64,000 nucleotides of DNA from positions 4,712,001 to 4,776,000 of the forward strand of contig NZ_CP048834.1 of assembly GCF_012971745.1 (NCBI RefSeq), written 5' to 3'. Source of the DNA: Starkeya sp. ORNL1. GTDB lineage: Bacteria > Pseudomonadota > Alphaproteobacteria > Rhizobiales > Xanthobacteraceae. This document shows positions 19,313-27,315 of the stretch, one piece after another. The position numbers and the translations under genes were made by a program. Position 1 is the first letter of the stretch, and each line of letters starts with the position of its first letter. Below the pieces are notes generated by a model, which saw only the letters and a program-made list of their open reading frames with translations, searched no databases and was not told the origin of the DNA.

Positions 19313-19822
19313 ATGAGCACGCTCCTGATCGAGACTCGCCGGGCTCGCCCGGAAGATGCTGCAGACGTCGCCGCCATCCATGATGCGGCCTGGCGTGGCG
19401 CCTATCGCGGCCTTATTCCCGGTGCCGACCTCGAGAAGATGATCAGCCGGCGCGGGCCGCGCTGGTGGCAATCGGCGCTTGGCCGCGGTTCGCGCGTGCT
19501 GGTGCTGACCTTTGGCGACGACGTCGCCGGCTACGCCAATTTCGGTCGCAACCGCGCCCGCAGCCTGCCGTTCGAGGGCGAGATCTACGAGCTCTATCTC
19601 AAGCCGGAGTATCAGGGCCTCGGCTTTGGCCGCCGGCTGTTCAAGGATGCGCGCAAGGAACTGGCGAGCGCCGGCTTCGAGGGCCTCGCCATCTGGGCGC
19701 TGGCGGATAACGACCCGGCCGTCGGCTTCTACCGCGCGCTCGGTGGCCAGGCGGTGGCGCGCTCGTCCGAGACCTTTGGCGGGCGCACCCTGGAGAAGGT
19801 CGCCTTCGGCTGGGGCAGCTGA
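19313..19822 (+). CDS. GNAT family N-acetyltransferase
   Basis: A 169-residue GNAT protein. IETRRARPEDAADVAAIHDAAWRGAY is the typical first strand and helix, and LKPEYQGLGFGRRL carries the acetyl-CoA binding Q-x-x-G-x-G/R motif. The closing part, VGFYRALGGQ, is the usual beta-bulge region. The start ATG 19313 is chosen by similarity to the family; its AGGAG site is only one base away, so translation may be weak or may begin upstream. The substrate is unknown. Confidence 0.8.
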   Translation: MSTLLIETRRARPEDAADVAAIHDAAWRGAYRGLIPGADLEKMISRRGPRWWQSALGRGSRVLVLTFGDDVAGYANFGRNRARSLPFEGEIYELYLKPEYQGLGFGRRLFKDARKELASAGFEGLAIWALADNDPAVGFYRALGGQAVARSSETFGGRTLEKVAFGWGS

Positions 19823-20018
19823 GCGTCCGCCCCGGAAGCGATCGCCAATCGAATGGCCGTCTTCCCCGGGCTTGATCTGGGAGCCCACGACCGTGGGGCG
19901 GGCAACCGTGGATAGCGGGGAAAGCCAAGGCTATTGCCTCGGCGGCTCTCAATGGACGGCGACCGAAGGTCGCCTTTGCCTGGCCATGACAGCGGAATTG
20001 AAGTCTCCCGGCAGGAGA

Positions 20019-20330
20019 TCACTGCGCCCCTGTTAGGGCTTCCAGCCGCGCGATGATCGCCGCCGGATCGCCTTTCAGCCGAAACGTCTTCAGTCGGCCC
20101 GCGGCGCCCTGGGTCAGGGTGACGCTGGAGCCCGGCACGCCGGCAGCCCCGGCCAGCAGCCGGGCAAGTGCGGCATTGGCCTTGCCATCCTCGGCAGCGA
20201 CGGCGATGCGTGCCTTGAGCACCGCGCGCCCATCAGACAACCGCACGACGCCGTCTATGGCGTCGCGCCCGCCGCGTGGCGTGGCCCGAACACTCACCGC
20301 CACCCCGTCGGGCAGCACCGACCAGGGCAA
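20019..20330 (-). CDS. DUF167 (YggU-like) protein
   Basis: A small alpha/beta protein of about 103 residues from the universally spread DUF167 family. VSVRATPRGGRDAIDG and EDGKANAALARLLA (compare the GKAN motif) are diagnostic. Function is unknown in all members. It follows the yggT gene by 26 nt on the same strand, a conserved bacterial pairing. The only standard start is TTG at 20330; a CTG at 20360, just overlapping the yggT stop, would give a more natural N-terminus. Confidence 0.8.
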   Translation of the reverse strand: MPWSVLPDGVAVSVRATPRGGRDAIDGVVRLSDGRAVLKARIAVAAEDGKANAALARLLAGAAGVPGSSVTLTQGAAGRLKTFRLKGDPAAIIARLEALTGAQ

Positions 20331-20356
20331 GCCATCAAAGGCCGAGGCGTTGCCAC

Positions 20357-20635
20357 TCAGGTGAACATCTCGAAGACGAGGTTGCGGATGAAATAAAGGC
20401 CGATGATGAGGAGTACCGGCGAGATGTCGATGCCGCCAAGATTGGGCAGCAGCCGGCGGATTGGCGCCAGCACCGGCTCGGTGACCCGCCAGAGGAACTC
20501 GCCGACGTTGCGCACGAACGGATTCTGTGGATTGACCACGTTGAACGCCACCAGCCAGGACAGCACCGCCGAGGCGATCAAAATCCAGACGTAGAGGGTG
20601 ATGAGCGTGTCGAACAGCCAGAGAAGCGAGTACAT
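20357..20635 (-). CDS. YggT family membrane protein
   Basis: A 92-residue inner-membrane protein with two hydrophobic helices (LITLYVWILIASAVLSWLVAF and ISPVLLIIGLYFIRNLVF) around the conserved loop WRVTEPVLAPIRRLLP. YggT proteins are linked to osmotic tolerance and the divisome, but the role is not settled. GAGG precedes ATG 20635. It forms an operon with the DUF167 gene. Confidence 0.85.
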   Translation of the reverse strand: MYSLLWLFDTLITLYVWILIASAVLSWLVAFNVVNPQNPFVRNVGEFLWRVTEPVLAPIRRLLPNLGGIDISPVLLIIGLYFIRNLVFEMFT

Positions 20636-20772
20636 CGGTAGCCTCGACGGGGAGCGGCGGGTGGCCGGATAACGAGGATGCTTAAAGGCCGCGCCGCATC
20701 GCGGCAACCCCGATTTGCGCCGCAGCTTACCGGTTGTGATGCTGTTTTGGCGAGGCGTCGCGCGCCAGCTTC

Positions 20773-20802
20773 TTGACACGGCGCACGGGCCAACCGTACA
20801 AG
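20773..20802 (+). promoter_or_regulatory. Promoter of the tRNA-Ala gene
   Basis: A perfect TTGACA at 20773-20778 is followed at 18 nt by TACAAG (20797-20802), about 17 nt before the tRNA 5' end. Strong -35 and weaker -10, as usual for stable RNA genes. Confidence 0.5.
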
Positions 20803-20818
20803 GCGCCACCCGACGCGC

Positions 20819-20894
20819 GGGGCCGTAGCTCAGTTGGGAGAGCGCTGCAATCGCACTGCAGAGGTCAGGGGTTCAAATCCCCTCGGCTCCACCA
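20819..20894 (+). tRNA. tRNA-Ala (anticodon CGC)
   Basis: A complete 76-nt cloverleaf: acceptor GGGGCCG/CGGCTCC, D stem GCTC/GAGC, anticodon stem CTGCA/TGCAG around loop ATCGCAC with anticodon CGC at 20852-20854, T arm AGGGG-TTCAAAT-CCCCT, and an encoded CCA end. It reads the GCG alanine codon. It lies at the left edge of the lower-G+C region. Confidence 0.95.
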
Positions 20895-21052
20895 GCGTTA
20901 TTAATGATTCCCACGATCTTGCGAACGATTGACGGCGCGCGGGTAAGCAATGGATGAGCGCGCCGATTGATTTCGTGCTTGGGCATCGAGCGTTGCTGCG
21001 CGCAGCATCAGGCCCGGTCGCGACGCTCGATGCGCTGACTACGCCTGCGTAA

Positions 21053-21379
21053 TCACCAGATCGACATGTCGGCCTCCGCTTCGGCCTCCTCTTTCGTCAT
21101 CTCGCGCTTCGAGTACTCCCATTTGCCGTCGGGTCGCATCCGCCGCCAGACATATTGGGAGCGCCCACCCTCGATGGTCTTGACGCTCCATCGTTCCTGA
21201 CGCCTGTGCCAAATGGTGGGGTCGTGCGGGGTCGGGTTGATCTCTTGCTCGGCATTCAGGAAGACGTGCCAAAAAGCATCCACGGTGTCGCGAGCCGCCT
21301 CATAGGCGCGCACGAGCGGCAGGGCCAAAAGCGACAGAAGCGACAGCGCAGTGTGCATCCCGCAACGGAACACACGCAT
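21053..21379 (-). CDS. Hypothetical protein with N-terminal hydrophobic segment
   Basis: A 108-residue protein. Residues 8-25 (MHTALSLLSLLALPLVRA) form a signal peptide or membrane anchor; the rest is polar with many Trp and ends in an acidic helix and DMSIW. No family is recognised. ATG 21379 and ATG 21358 are both possible starts. Its convergent position next to the tRNA gene and at the border of the lower-G+C region makes it uncertain whether it belongs to core or acquired DNA. Confidence 0.45.
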   Translation of the reverse strand: MRVFRCGMHTALSLLSLLALPLVRAYEAARDTVDAFWHVFLNAEQEINPTPHDPTIWHRRQERWSVKTIEGGRSQYVWRRMRPDGKWEYSKREMTKEEAEAEADMSIW

Positions 21380-21959
21380 AACGATCAGTCAATCTAGAAT
21401 CGCTTTCGAAATATAATCGAAGCATCGATGTTGTGGTTCAGCAGTCGGTCGCTGCGGTTGGGGGGTGGAGAGAGAGTGACTGCCCCGCTCTAGGTTGAGC
21501 GCCCGACTGCCTTAGTCATCGATTTCGACGGGGTTGACGGTCGTTGAGGGCAGAACTACTGCCGCCAATGGCTAGATGAGCACCATCTGCACCTGAGGCT
21601 GTGGCGCAAAAATAACACACCCGAACTAGTTTGCGCGCGCTTTCGAAACGTTCTCTCGACTCCATGCACGCAATGCGAGAAAAATGCTGCACTGCAAGGG
21701 GGCAGATGAATAATGTTGCGATCATTGCGGCTCCGCGGGTGCGTTCCGGACGCGCCACCACAGCGTTCTGTACCCTGTCACTCAAGAGTCGCGGCGAGAC
21801 CGAGGTTCAACACCCTAGCAGAAATGCCGTCGGTCATCCCGGCGGCAGGCTGGCCGTATCTCAATAGTGTTTAGCGCTTCGTGAAATATCTCTCCCGGGT
21901 ATAAGCACAACTTCACTCGCGCAGCATTACTCATACTTTTTTCTTTAGGGATATGCGCA
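21380..21959. other. Intergenic region before the sugar cluster
   Basis: 580 nt without a supported gene. Reading frames here are short, lack ribosome sites and have no family resemblance. It marks the change from G+C-rich core DNA to the less G+C-rich cluster and must hold the cluster promoter; an AGGG site lies 10 nt before ATG 21960. I found no integrase remnant. Confidence 0.5.
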
Positions 21960-22910
21960 ATGGCCGACGCTCTTATCGGATTTACCGGGTTTGTCGGACA
22001 GAATATCTGCCGCTTGCATGAATTTGAGGCGCAGTTCAATTCCAGAAATATCTCCGAGGTCCGTGGCGGTTCCTACGAAGTCATCGTGTGCGCTGCAGCG
22101 CCGGCGACAATGTGGGCTGCCAATAAGGATCCGGATGGAGACCTGAGGAATATCCGCGAACTCGTTGGTCATCTGGAGCATGTGACTGCGGAACGCTTCG
22201 TTCTGATCTCGACCGTTGCGGTGCTTGATGGCGCCGATGCTGGCCTAGACGAGACCACGAGTCGGTTCGAAACTGCAAAAGCGTACGGTCGCAATCGCCG
22301 CTTCCTGGAAGAAGCATGTGCAAGCCGCTTTTCCAAATCCCACATCCTGCGGCTTCCGGCTCTCTTTGGTCGCGGTCTGAAGAAGAATTTTCTGTTCGAT
22401 ATTCTCAATCCGATTCCGTCGTTTCTCGCGAGTGACAAATACGCTGAACTTCTTCAAAAAATGTCGCCTCGAGCAACCAGTATTATGCAGGGCATATATC
22501 GCTTCGCAGACGATTTTGGAATGTATCGGTGTGAACGTCACCTGCTAAATCGCAATCAACGTTCGATCCTAACGGAGGCTATGTTCGAGATCGACTTTAC
22601 AGCTCTAAACTTCACTAATGCCGACAGTACGTTTCAGTATTATGGACTTTCCAGTCTCTGGTCGGATATCGTTCGAGCGATCGAGCACGATCTACCCGTC
22701 ATGCATTTGGCTCCGGCGCCCCTTTGCGCAAATGAAATCTACGCTGCCTTGACTGGTCGAGTATTGGAATCGCGAGCCGCGCCGCTTTATCGCGAAGATA
22801 TGCACACGCAATTTGCAGGACTCTGGGACAATCAGCACCCATATACTCAAGGAAAAGCCGACGTTCTCGCGGGCCTTAAGATCTTTTTCAATGAGGCGTC
22901 ACAGCAATGA
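21960..22910 (+). CDS. NAD-dependent epimerase/dehydratase-like protein
   Basis: A 316-residue extended-SDR-type protein. The Rossmann glycine motif is GFTGFVG at residues 7-13, shifted close to the N-terminus. A strand ending ERFVLISTVAV precedes the catalytic region, where the usual YxxxK is AYGRNRR with Arg in place of Lys. The core is degenerate compared with sugar epimerases, so it may bind nucleotide without standard catalysis. First gene of a run of seven; its TGA overlaps the next ATG by 4 nt. Confidence 0.65.
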   Translation: MADALIGFTGFVGQNICRLHEFEAQFNSRNISEVRGGSYEVIVCAAAPATMWAANKDPDGDLRNIRELVGHLEHVTAERFVLISTVAVLDGADAGLDETTSRFETAKAYGRNRRFLEEACASRFSKSHILRLPALFGRGLKKNFLFDILNPIPSFLASDKYAELLQKMSPRATSIMQGIYRFADDFGMYRCERHLLNRNQRSILTEAMFEIDFTALNFTNADSTFQYYGLSSLWSDIVRAIEHDLPVMHLAPAPLCANEIYAALTGRVLESRAAPLYREDMHTQFAGLWDNQHPYTQGKADVLAGLKIFFNEASQQ

Positions 22911-23755
22911 TATTCGCAGCCTCCAACATTGCCTGGTCCTACGCGGATCGTCTCTCGGCCTACGATATATTGCGCGATAGCGGGATCACGGGACTGGAGA
23001 TCGCCCCTGGTCTCCTGTTCGAGGGGGAAGCCGACCCATTCGAGCCCTCAGTCGGTGCAGTGCGTGCGCGCATCGCTGAGCTCGATCGTGCGGGACTTAA
23101 GCTGGTCTCCATGCAGTCGTTGCTCTTCGGTGTCGAAGGCGCCGAACTTTTTGGCTCGCCTGATGCAGTCGAGCGAATGGCACATGCGCTCAGACGCGCC
23201 ATTGCGCTGGCAGCCCGTATCGGTATCGCGAACCTGGTGTTTGGATCTCCCCGCCAGCGGATCGTACCGCTGGGGATGACGCAAGCCGATGCCCTATCCC
23301 GAGTTCGAGCTGTTTTTGCGCCTCTTGGTGACCTCGCCGCAGCAAATGGGACCGTCATCGCCATGGAGCCCAATCCGGCGGAATACGGCACCAATTTCAT
23401 GACAAATTTCCTGGAGGCACTTGAGATAGTGGAGGCTGTTGCACATCCGGCGGTCACGCTAAACTTTGACACCGGCGCGTTGCACATGACCAACGAATTC
23501 GCGCACGTATCGCAATATCTGGTTGAAGCGCGCGATCATATTTCTCACGTCCATGTCAGCAGTGCTTTTCTCGGCCCGGCTCCAGCGGTCGCCAGTGAGG
23601 CTGCCACGCTCATCAGCGCTCTCGTTCGCATCGGGTACGAACGTGCTGTCTCCATTGAAATGAAGGCGAACACAGAAGGCGGTCTCGAAGCCCTTGCCGC
23701 CTGCGTTGGTCGACTTCGTGATGGTGCCGATCAGGCTGGGATAGTCCTACAATGA
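22907..23755 (+). CDS. Sugar phosphate isomerase/epimerase (TIM barrel)
   Basis: A 282-residue member of the xylose-isomerase-like/AP-endonuclease-2 TIM-barrel family. Likely metal ligands are Glu in AMEPNP, Asp in LNFDTGALH, His in ISHVHVS and Glu in SIEMKAN. Relatives isomerise or epimerise sugars and inositols (IolE/IolI, tagatose epimerase). In this context it would remodel a nucleotide- or phospho-sugar before transfer. It starts inside the stop of the preceding gene and ends inside the start of the next. Confidence 0.75.
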   Translation: MIFAASNIAWSYADRLSAYDILRDSGITGLEIAPGLLFEGEADPFEPSVGAVRARIAELDRAGLKLVSMQSLLFGVEGAELFGSPDAVERMAHALRRAIALAARIGIANLVFGSPRQRIVPLGMTQADALSRVRAVFAPLGDLAAANGTVIAMEPNPAEYGTNFMTNFLEALEIVEAVAHPAVTLNFDTGALHMTNEFAHVSQYLVEARDHISHVHVSSAFLGPAPAVASEAATLISALVRIGYERAVSIEMKANTEGGLEALAACVGRLRDGADQAGIVLQ

Positions 23756-24804
23756 CAAACTCAGCGATTTTGCCGGTACGGCGGGAAGATGTTTTCGTTT
23801 CGCTTTGCTTTCCCGAGGCTCCCTCAACGCCAGAAGACGTTGACATCATCGCCGCTGCGACGCGGATGATCGCAGAGACATTTCGATATTTCGAAGTGTT
23901 GATTATTGCTCGAATTGATCAGGATGCCGACGGCCTGCTCCGGCGATGCTTGCAGAAGTGTCCGAATTCACGTGTCATCAAGGTGCGTGGCTCCTCGCTG
24001 CACTATTCGCGCCGTGTCGTGGCGGCGAGCGAAGCCATCGGCGACGTCGTGGTCATCACCTCGCTCAGCGAAGTTGCCAGCCTTGACATGACTGTTCTCA
24101 TTGCGACGGCGATCGAACGTAACGCTGTGACTGTCTTTACCCAGCAGAGTCGGAGCTGGACCACCCCGATACTGGCGCTGCTGGGAGCAGCAAGCCGCTT
24201 CCGCATCTCGGCCAACGATATGCGCACCATCGCCCTGCCGCGAGCCTGGCTCAATCGGCTCCTGGCGCACCCGCAGCACAACCTGGCGCTTCGCTTTCCA
24301 CCGCTCGGGGAAGGCTTTCCGATTCATCACATGCCGGCTGGCAGTCTGCCTCCACTCAAGACAATCGATTCCGCGCGAGGGCGGCGTATAGGGTTGCTTT
24401 ATCAACTATCAGTCAACGCCGCGCCGGTCGTTCTCATCGGCGTCGGAGTGCTGTCGGCGACAGTGGTCATGGGTGCTCTGCTCTATATGGCCTATGCTGT
24501 GGGAGCGTTGTTTCTTGTTGCCAATTTGCAGGCTGGCTGGTTCACCACGTCTATCGTTCAGGCATGCACCGTCTGCTACCTTGGTCTCGCAATACTGGGG
24601 CTTTCCATGGGGCTGCAGAAGCTCCTGGAGTATTTGGCGCCCCGGACACACGAGACGATCATGGAGGAGATGAGCAACGCAGATCTCTTCGCCGACGTCC
24701 AGGACTTGAACATTTCGGTCGATGTCGAGCGCTCGCATCGGTTACCGGGTGGCACTCTCGACGATCCGGATCGAGCGTCGCTCAAGGCGTATCCTGTTCA
24801 ATGA
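23752..24804 (+). CDS. GT2-like protein with two C-terminal membrane helices
   Basis: A 350-residue protein. The first 210 residues look like a GT-A glycosyltransferase fold (VFVSLCFPEAPSTPEDVDII, then EAIGDVVVITSLSEV where family members have the metal-binding DXD), but the acidic motif is missing. Two strong membrane helices follow (about 230-255 and 262-300), then an 50-residue cytoplasmic tail. The layout is that of polyprenyl-phosphate sugar transferases of the DPM1/GtrB type. Loss of DXD suggests an altered or regulatory role. Overlaps both neighbours by 4 nt. Confidence 0.5.
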   Translation: MTNSAILPVRREDVFVSLCFPEAPSTPEDVDIIAAATRMIAETFRYFEVLIIARIDQDADGLLRRCLQKCPNSRVIKVRGSSLHYSRRVVAASEAIGDVVVITSLSEVASLDMTVLIATAIERNAVTVFTQQSRSWTTPILALLGAASRFRISANDMRTIALPRAWLNRLLAHPQHNLALRFPPLGEGFPIHHMPAGSLPPLKTIDSARGRRIGLLYQLSVNAAPVVLIGVGVLSATVVMGALLYMAYAVGALFLVANLQAGWFTTSIVQACTVCYLGLAILGLSMGLQKLLEYLAPRTHETIMEEMSNADLFADVQDLNISVDVERSHRLPGGTLDDPDRASLKAYPVQ

Positions 24805-25973
24805 CGCCCCGCCACACCCCGCCAGCCTATGATTTTACTGTGATTGGCGGCGGCTTTTATGGTTGCTGCCTGGCGCTATTTTTACGTTCCATCAGCGCGC
24901 GCGTTTTGCTGGTCGAAAGTGGCGATGCGTTCCTTACGCGGGCATCTCGCGTAAATCAGGCACGTGTTCACACCGGCTTCCACTATCCGCGTAGCTTCAT
25001 CACGGCAGCCCGCTCTGCCGCACTGAGCGACCATTTCGCCCATGATTTTCCTGAAGCAATCGTTGACGACTTCAAGATGCTCTACGCAATCGCCCGGCGG
25101 CGTTCGAAGATCTCAGTCGGGCGCTTCCACAAAATGTTTGCGGAGATGCGAGCGCCCATACGGAATGCCAGAGATGCTGAGACCGCTTTATTCAGTCGCG
25201 AGATGATTGAGGGCGTGTTTGAGTGCCGAGAATACGCCTTCGATTATTCGGTGCTGCGAAAACTTTTGACAGAGCGCATCCATCGCAACGGAATTGCGAT
25301 ACGGTTGGAGACGGAGGTCGAGGATGTGGAGGATCTCCCGGACGAAGTCGTCTTGACGCTGTCGAATGGTGAGACGGTGCGCTCATCCCACGTATTCAAC
25401 GTTACCTATTCCCAGATCAACCAAGTGTTGCGTTCGGCGGGACTGCCGGAAGCCCCGATGAAGCACGAACTGGCCGAAATCGCATTGGTAGAACCTCCTG
25501 CGGAGTTGGATGGGTATGGCATCACTGTAATGGACGGGCCGTTCTTCTCGACGATGCCTTATCCTGCGGAGAAGCTCTATTCGCTGACCCACGTACGTTA
25601 CACGCCACATCATAGCTGGCTTGATGAAAGTGTTCGCCAGTCAGCCTATGCCATAGGCAAGACGCTGACGCCTGAAAGTCACGCGCGTCATATGATTCTG
25701 GACGCCCAACGCTATCTGCCCTGCCTGCAAGAGGCGCGACATGTGAGATCGCTTTATGAAGTGAAATCGGTGTTGCTTAGGAACGAACGGGACGACGGAA
25801 GGCCAATCCTGTTCCAGCGCAAACCCAGTACGTCGCGTATTACGTCGGTAATGGGCGGTAAGATTGACAATATATATGATCTATTCATTTTGCTGAAGCG
25901 CGAAGGACCGGAGTGGGCCGGCGCGCATGACCACTATGTGCGAGGAATTACTACGGCAACGGAGGCAATATGA
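24801..25973 (+). CDS. FAD-dependent oxidoreductase (DAO-like)
   Basis: A 390-residue flavoprotein. The dinucleotide motif FTVIGGGFYGCCLALFLR (residues 12-29) with the partner LLVESGD about 20 residues later binds FAD. RVNQARVHTGFHYPRS follows, as in glycine-oxidase and amino-acid-oxidase relatives. The substrate is not evident. Placed among sugar-transfer genes, it may oxidise a sugar or an amino substituent. The 4-nt overlaps at both ends place it firmly in the operon. Confidence 0.75.
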   Translation: MTPRHTPPAYDFTVIGGGFYGCCLALFLRSISARVLLVESGDAFLTRASRVNQARVHTGFHYPRSFITAARSAALSDHFAHDFPEAIVDDFKMLYAIARRRSKISVGRFHKMFAEMRAPIRNARDAETALFSREMIEGVFECREYAFDYSVLRKLLTERIHRNGIAIRLETEVEDVEDLPDEVVLTLSNGETVRSSHVFNVTYSQINQVLRSAGLPEAPMKHELAEIALVEPPAELDGYGITVMDGPFFSTMPYPAEKLYSLTHVRYTPHHSWLDESVRQSAYAIGKTLTPESHARHMILDAQRYLPCLQEARHVRSLYEVKSVLLRNERDDGRPILFQRKPSTSRITSVMGGKIDNIYDLFILLKREGPEWAGAHDHYVRGITTATEAI

Positions 25974-26410
25974 AAGTCCGCGCGTTGCTATCTACAAATA
26001 TGTTCCGCTTTCTGGTCGTTGTCGTCTTCGGGCTTTGCATGGACCTCTCCGTGGCGTGGAGTCTTGCCAATTTCGCGGGAATTCCACTCGTTTATGCGGC
26101 CACGGGAGGATTTTTGCTGGCAGCTCTTTTCAATTATGTTCTGAATGAGTTGTGGACATTTGCGGACGAGAATTGCCATCTCTCGTTCAAGCGTGCGCTT
26201 CTCTACGTTCTACCAATGCTCGTCACGTTGAGCTCCCGCCTCCTTCTCGTTTTTCTGCTGTCTCCGTACGGGACCGGGCGTGTCTCGAGTCTCGCTATCC
26301 TGATTGCAGCCGCCAGCCTGTCTTTTGTTGTCAACTATTGCCTTAGCCGCTTCGTCGTTTATCGCCGCACGATCGGGCCCACAGGCTCGTATGCCACCTC
26401 TCAGCAGTGA
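25970..26410 (+). CDS. GtrA family membrane protein
   Basis: A 146-residue protein with four hydrophobic helices. FRFLVVVVFGLCMDLSVAW, LLAALFNYVLNELWTF (NxxxxxxWTF motif) and LSFVVNYCLSRFVVYRR are hallmark GtrA features. GtrA proteins flip polyprenyl-phosphate-linked sugars across the inner membrane in three-part glucosylation systems. The next genes encode a GT2 enzyme and a membrane glycosyltransferase, so a complete GtrA-B-C-like set is present. Confidence 0.85.
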   Translation: MKVRALLSTNMFRFLVVVVFGLCMDLSVAWSLANFAGIPLVYAATGGFLLAALFNYVLNELWTFADENCHLSFKRALLYVLPMLVTLSSRLLLVFLLSPYGTGRVSSLAILIAAASLSFVVNYCLSRFVVYRRTIGPTGSYATSQQ

Positions 26411-26517
26411 CATGAGGCGCGTCACCCGATCATGCCCCAGGCCAATCGAGTGGGCGTCAGTGCATCAGACCACGTGGGATCAGACGGGTTCAAGCCGTTC
26501 ACCAAAGGACCAGCACA

Positions 26518-27315
26518 ATGGGCACGACAACCTGGGACGTCCCGGCCTTCCAAGCCAGCGTCTATGCCCCTCGCAACCATGACTGCGTGCTGGTCATACC
26601 CGTTATAAATGAAGGCGAGCGGATACGCGCTCAGCTGTTGCGCGTGCAGGCGGCACAATTGCCCGTTGACGTGATCGTGGCCGATGGAGGCTCAACGGAC
26701 GGCTCGCTCGCGGCGGATTTTGTTGCAGCCGCCGGGGTGCGCGCCGTACTGACAAAAACCGGCTCAGGACGCCTTTCTGCACAGCTCCGCTGCGGTTACT
26801 CGTGGGCGTTGGACGAAGGCTATGAGGGCATCGTCACTATTGACGGCAACGGCAAAGACAATGTGGAAGCGGTTGCGCATTTCGTAGAAAAGCTACGCGA
26901 GGGCTATGACTATGTGCAGGGCTCGCGATACCGCAAAGGCGGCAAAGCCGAGAACACGCCGCTCGAACGGACCATCGGCAATCGCCTGATCCATGCGCCG
27001 CTGATGAGTCTCTCGGGGCGACGCTGGTTCACAGACACAACCAACGGCTACCGAGGCTACTCGCGTCGGTACTTGGTAGACCTTCGTGTGCAGCCATTCC
27101 GATCGATCTTCGTGAACTACGAACTGCTTTTCTACCTGACCGTTCGGGCGGGCCAGCTGGGATATCGCGTCGAGGAAATTCCGGTTCGGCGCACTTATCC
27201 AATCGGTGAGCCAACGCCAACCAAAATCACGGGAACTGGCGCAAAATTCGCAGTTCTCGCTCAGGCAATAAATGCTGCCTTAGGCCGCTATGCTCCAGAC
27301 GGTGGCCGCTCATGA
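26518..27315 (+). CDS. Family 2 glycosyltransferase (polyprenyl-P sugar synthase type)
   Basis: A 265-residue cytoplasmic GT2 enzyme. VIPVINEGERI, VIVADGGSTDGS and VTIDGNGKDN (a DxN form of the metal motif) are clear, and GSRYRKGG and NGYRGYSR follow as in dolichol-phosphate mannosyltransferases. It lacks C-terminal membrane helices. Expected reaction: transfer of a sugar from a nucleotide to polyprenyl phosphate, giving the substrate of GtrA. AAAGGA precedes the ATG; a 107-nt gap separates it from gtrA, the only sizeable gap in the run. Confidence 0.85.
   Translation: MGTTTWDVPAFQASVYAPRNHDCVLVIPVINEGERIRAQLLRVQAAQLPVDVIVADGGSTDGSLAADFVAAAGVRAVLTKTGSGRLSAQLRCGYSWALDEGYEGIVTIDGNGKDNVEAVAHFVEKLREGYDYVQGSRYRKGGKAENTPLERTIGNRLIHAPLMSLSGRRWFTDTTNGYRGYSRRYLVDLRVQPFRSIFVNYELLFYLTVRAGQLGYRVEEIPVRRTYPIGEPTPTKITGTGAKFAVLAQAINAALGRYAPDGGRS

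Noticed and set aside
20819-20894. tRNA-Ala as an integration site for the downstream block
   Set aside because: No integrase gene and no second copy of the tRNA 3' end were found to 35.6 kb, so this stays an idea only.
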